Below are positions 61,830-64,000 of a stretch of DNA of 64,000 nucleotides, piece by piece. Numbering within the stretch: the stretch's first letter is position 1; each line of letters begins with the position of its first letter. Under the pieces are notes generated by a model. That model ran no database searches. It had not been told where the DNA came from and was given only the letters and a program-made list of their open reading frames with translations. The stretch spans positions 1-64,000 of the forward strand of contig CAZBRS010000016.1 of the NCBI GenBank assembly GCA_964494475.1. The letters are read 5' to 3'. Made by a program: the position numbers and the translations under genes. The stretch comes from CAZBRS01 sp964494475 (lineage in GTDB: Bacteria > Myxococcota_A > UBA9042 > CAZBRS01).

Positions 61830-63905
61830 ATGACTACCCGTCTCCTGTCGCTCCTGCTCCCCCTGCTTCTCCTGGCCTGCGGCTCCACCTCGTCCGGCGC
61901 CGACGTCGCCGCCGACGCCGCGACCGAACTGGCCGCCGATGTCGGCGCCGATGCCCCCCCGGCCGACCTCGAGGTCGAAGAAGACACCACCGGCGACCTG
62001 GTCTGCACGCTGGCCGCTGGTGAGAAGCCCGACTCGGTGCCCACGTTCGGCTGCCCGGCCGACTGGACGACCATGGCCTCGCGGCCGCTCGATGGCAGCC
62101 TCTCCGGAGCGCGCTCGTCCAAGACGATCATCGACCAGGCCGACGCCAACGCCCTCTACCTGCTGAACGCCGAGAAGTTCCCCATCCACTACGACTTCTG
62201 CGCCCAGCACCTGTCGGGCCACGGCCTGCCCCCGGTCGGCGACACGGGCACGTTCTCGTCGACCGAGTACTACAGCCCGTCGCGGCGCTTCCTGCTGGGC
62301 GCGCTCACGCACTACGAGGGCCCCGACGTGTGGGCCTACGAGATCGCCCCCTACGACACGGCCTCGGCCGCCATGGTGACCACGGCCTACGAGCTCTTGA
62401 AATCAGCGGTGTGGTTCGGCGACCGGCTGTTCTTCCACCCCACGTCCGAGAACGTCGAGCGGCTGGTGCCCGACCTGGCCGCCTCGGTCAAGGTGATCAG
62501 CACCGACGAGATCTACGCGGGCATCACGTACATCCCGCTGAACCTGGGCGAAGCCGTCGGGCAGCTCCGCTTCCTGGCCGTCGACGACCTCGAGAGCGAA
62601 GCGGCCTTCGTCACGCCGCGCGACATCGCCGTGCTCGACCGCGTGCCCAACGACATCTCGGTGGTGGCGGGGCTCATCACCGACGGTCTGCAGACCCCCC
62701 TCAGCCACGTGAACGTGCTGTCGCAGAACCGCGGCACGCCCAACATGGTGAGCATCGGCGCCATGACCGACCCGGCTCTGCGCGCGCTCGAGGGCCGTTG
62801 GGTGCGCCTGAACGTCCAGGCCTTCGAGTACACGATCGTCGAGACCACGAAGGACGAGGCCGACGCCTGGTGGGAGACCCACAAACCCGCCGCGGTGCAG
62901 GTCCCCGCGATCGACACCTCCGTGACCGAGCTGAAGAACGTGCTCGAGCTGTCCGTGGCCACCATCCCGGCCTTCGGCGGCAAGGCCTCGCACTACGGCA
63001 TGCTCGCGAAGATCGGCGACAAGGTGCCGGTGCAGGCCGCGTTCGGCATCCCCGTGCACTACTACCGCGCCTTCGCCGAGGCCAACGGCCTCGACGCCGA
63101 GCTGGCCGCCCTGCTGGCCGACCCGGCCTTCGAATCGGATATCGCGGTGCGCGACGAGAAGCTCGGCGCCCTGCGCGACAAGGTGAAGGCCGGCACGCTC
63201 GACCCCGCCTTCGTCACCGCCGTCAAGGCCCGCATCGCCGAGGTCTGCCCCGGGGGCGGGACGCGCTTCCGCTCGTCGACCAACGCCGAGGATCTCGACG
63301 GCTTCACCGGCGCCGGCCTCTACGACTCGAAGACCGGCGACGTGAACGACCCCGACGACCCCATCGAGGACGCCATCCGCAAGGTCTACGCCAGCCTGTG
63401 GAACCTGCGCGCCTTCGAGGAGCGCTCGTGGCGCGGCATCGACCACCAGGCCGTGGCCATGGCGCTGCTCGTGCACCGCAACTTCTCGGACGAGGAGGCC
63501 AACGGGGTCGCGCTCACGGCCAACATGTTCGACGCGGTGCAGCCGGCGTTCTACATCAACGTGCAGACGGGCGGAACCTCCGTGGTGCAGCCGCCCGCCG
63601 GGGTGACCACCGACCAGTTCCTCTACTACTTCCTCTACCCGGGCCAGCCCATGACCTTCTTCGCGCACTCCAGCCTGATCGCGCCCGGCACCACGGTGCT
63701 CACGAACGCCCAGGCGTACGCGCTCGGGCAGGCGCTGCAGGCCATCCACCAGGCCTTCGCGCCCACCTACCAGCACGCCGGCAAGTTCTACGCCATGGAC
63801 GTCGAGTTCAAGTTCGACGACAAGGACACGCCCGGCACGCCGGCGCTGTTCATCAAACAGGCTCGCCCGCACCCGGGGTGGTCGGTGGGGTTCGAGGAGC
63901 GGTAG
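61830..63905 (+). CDS. Exported dikinase-like lipoprotein, copy 2
   Basis: A 691-residue lipoprotein (LLLAC, Cys17) homologous to the protein at 37368-39863. The phosphohistidine motif is PLSHVNVLSQNRGTPN, with His293. The ATP-grasp PPDK_N domain has FGGKASHYGML (382-392), RSSTNAEDLDGF (481-492) and KVYASLWNLRAFEERSW, and ends FIKQARPH. It lacks about 140 residues compared with copy 1, mostly in the N-terminal half and linkers. The domain order is His domain first, as in glucan water dikinase. ATG 61830 follows GAGG, 35 bases behind the propeller fusion gene, so the two are probably co-transcribed. Phosphorylation of an extracellular polymer is conceivable; the ATP source is unknown. Confidence 0.85.
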   Translation: MTTRLLSLLLPLLLLACGSTSSGADVAADAATELAADVGADAPPADLEVEEDTTGDLVCTLAAGEKPDSVPTFGCPADWTTMASRPLDGSLSGARSSKTIIDQADANALYLLNAEKFPIHYDFCAQHLSGHGLPPVGDTGTFSSTEYYSPSRRFLLGALTHYEGPDVWAYEIAPYDTASAAMVTTAYELLKSAVWFGDRLFFHPTSENVERLVPDLAASVKVISTDEIYAGITYIPLNLGEAVGQLRFLAVDDLESEAAFVTPRDIAVLDRVPNDISVVAGLITDGLQTPLSHVNVLSQNRGTPNMVSIGAMTDPALRALEGRWVRLNVQAFEYTIVETTKDEADAWWETHKPAAVQVPAIDTSVTELKNVLELSVATIPAFGGKASHYGMLAKIGDKVPVQAAFGIPVHYYRAFAEANGLDAELAALLADPAFESDIAVRDEKLGALRDKVKAGTLDPAFVTAVKARIAEVCPGGGTRFRSSTNAEDLDGFTGAGLYDSKTGDVNDPDDPIEDAIRKVYASLWNLRAFEERSWRGIDHQAVAMALLVHRNFSDEEANGVALTANMFDAVQPAFYINVQTGGTSVVQPPAGVTTDQFLYYFLYPGQPMTFFAHSSLIAPGTTVLTNAQAYALGQALQAIHQAFAPTYQHAGKFYAMDVEFKFDDKDTPGTPALFIKQARPHPGWSVGFEER

Positions 63906-64000
63906 GGGCCGTCCGCTCCAACCGCGCCTCGGCCACCTGGCGCCGGTAGCGCGCGAAGTTGGCGTCGGCCCATTCCTGGCACAAGCGCTCGGCGTCTTCG
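63853..64000 (-). CDS. C-terminal end of a minus-strand gene, cut by the window
   Basis: The minus-strand frame entering at the window end reads EDAERLCQEWADANFARYRR, shows typical high-GC third positions, and stops at 63853. It overlaps the 3' end of the dikinase-like gene by 53 bases, so the overlap part may not be real and the true end could be further upstream. About 48 residues are visible; no family can be assigned. Confidence 0.45.
   Translation of the reverse strand, partial: EDAERLCQEWADANFARYRRQVAEARLERTAPTAPRTPPTTPGAGEPV

Overview
The window is very G+C-rich, gene-dense DNA from a Gram-negative bacterium. It most resembles the Myxococcota or a related former-deltaproteobacterial lineage, and probably comes from a metagenome-assembled or draft scaffold. 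The taxonomic hints are inference: many lipoproteins with Asp/Pro/Val-rich linkers behind the lipobox, Cys-rich and thrombospondin type-3 repeat proteins, two DUF2330 proteins (one with a MYXO-CTERM-like tail), a caspase-family protein in an ECF sigma operon, and exported dikinase-like proteins. I see no tRNA, rRNA, CRISPR array, insertion sequence or phage gene. No stretch longer than 300 bases lacks a gene. Long antisense reading frames abound because of the base composition and were left out. Two runs of exactly 100 N (2534-2633, 24322-24421) are each flanked by an identical 55-base direct repeat, the mark of unmerged k-mer overlaps at contig joins.

Layout. 1-4057 (minus): a truncated Cys-rich lipoprotein, then an operon of a large unknown lipoprotein (split by the first gap), a small secreted protein and a CapA-like protein. 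4.2-11.2 kb: DUF4143 ATPase, MFSD1-like transporter, GH28 lipoprotein coupled to an HI0933-type flavoprotein, DEAD-box helicase. 11.4-18.3 kb: thrombospondin-repeat protein with a radical SAM protein, an RlmN/multihaem cytochrome pair, and two coupled Tat-exported proteins (flavoprotein and DUF362). 18.3-24.3 kb: YfiR/histidine kinase divergent from a TonB-dependent receptor, then a coupled 3beta-HSD-like dehydrogenase and a eukaryote-type steroid 5alpha-reductase.

24.5-29.7 kb (minus): ECF sigma factor, DUF4384 membrane protein, caspase-family protein and a von Willebrand A lipoprotein. 29.9-34.6 kb: two DUF2330 paralogues flanking a minus-strand AAA ATPase/DUF4276 pair that looks like a defence module. 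34.6-40.6 kb: PlsC acyltransferase, further lipoproteins, and an exported dikinase-like lipoprotein flanked by two paralogues of another lipoprotein family. 40.6-42.2 kb: nucleotidyltransferase/PAS operon with striking palindromes at both ends.

42.3-50.2 kb (minus): a six-gene operon DUF4956, HlyD-propeller fusion, TolC, VTC, CotH, metallophosphoesterase. This is the best candidate for an uncharacterised system: a membrane protein, a polyphosphate-polymerase-like enzyme, a tripartite-type exporter and secreted phosphotransfer and phosphatase proteins. 50.2-59.1 kb (minus): two lipoproteins, and a complete MacA-MacB-TolC efflux operon with its own response regulator and histidine kinase and paired direct repeats at its promoter. 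59.2-63.9 kb (plus): a Cys-rich/propeller fusion, a second dikinase-like lipoprotein, and the tail of a minus-strand gene.

Seven promoter-like sites share a TTG-like -35, a 16-18 base spacer and a -10 of the form TAnnnT, usually preceded by GC. Many operons are tightly coupled by 4-base ATGA overlaps.
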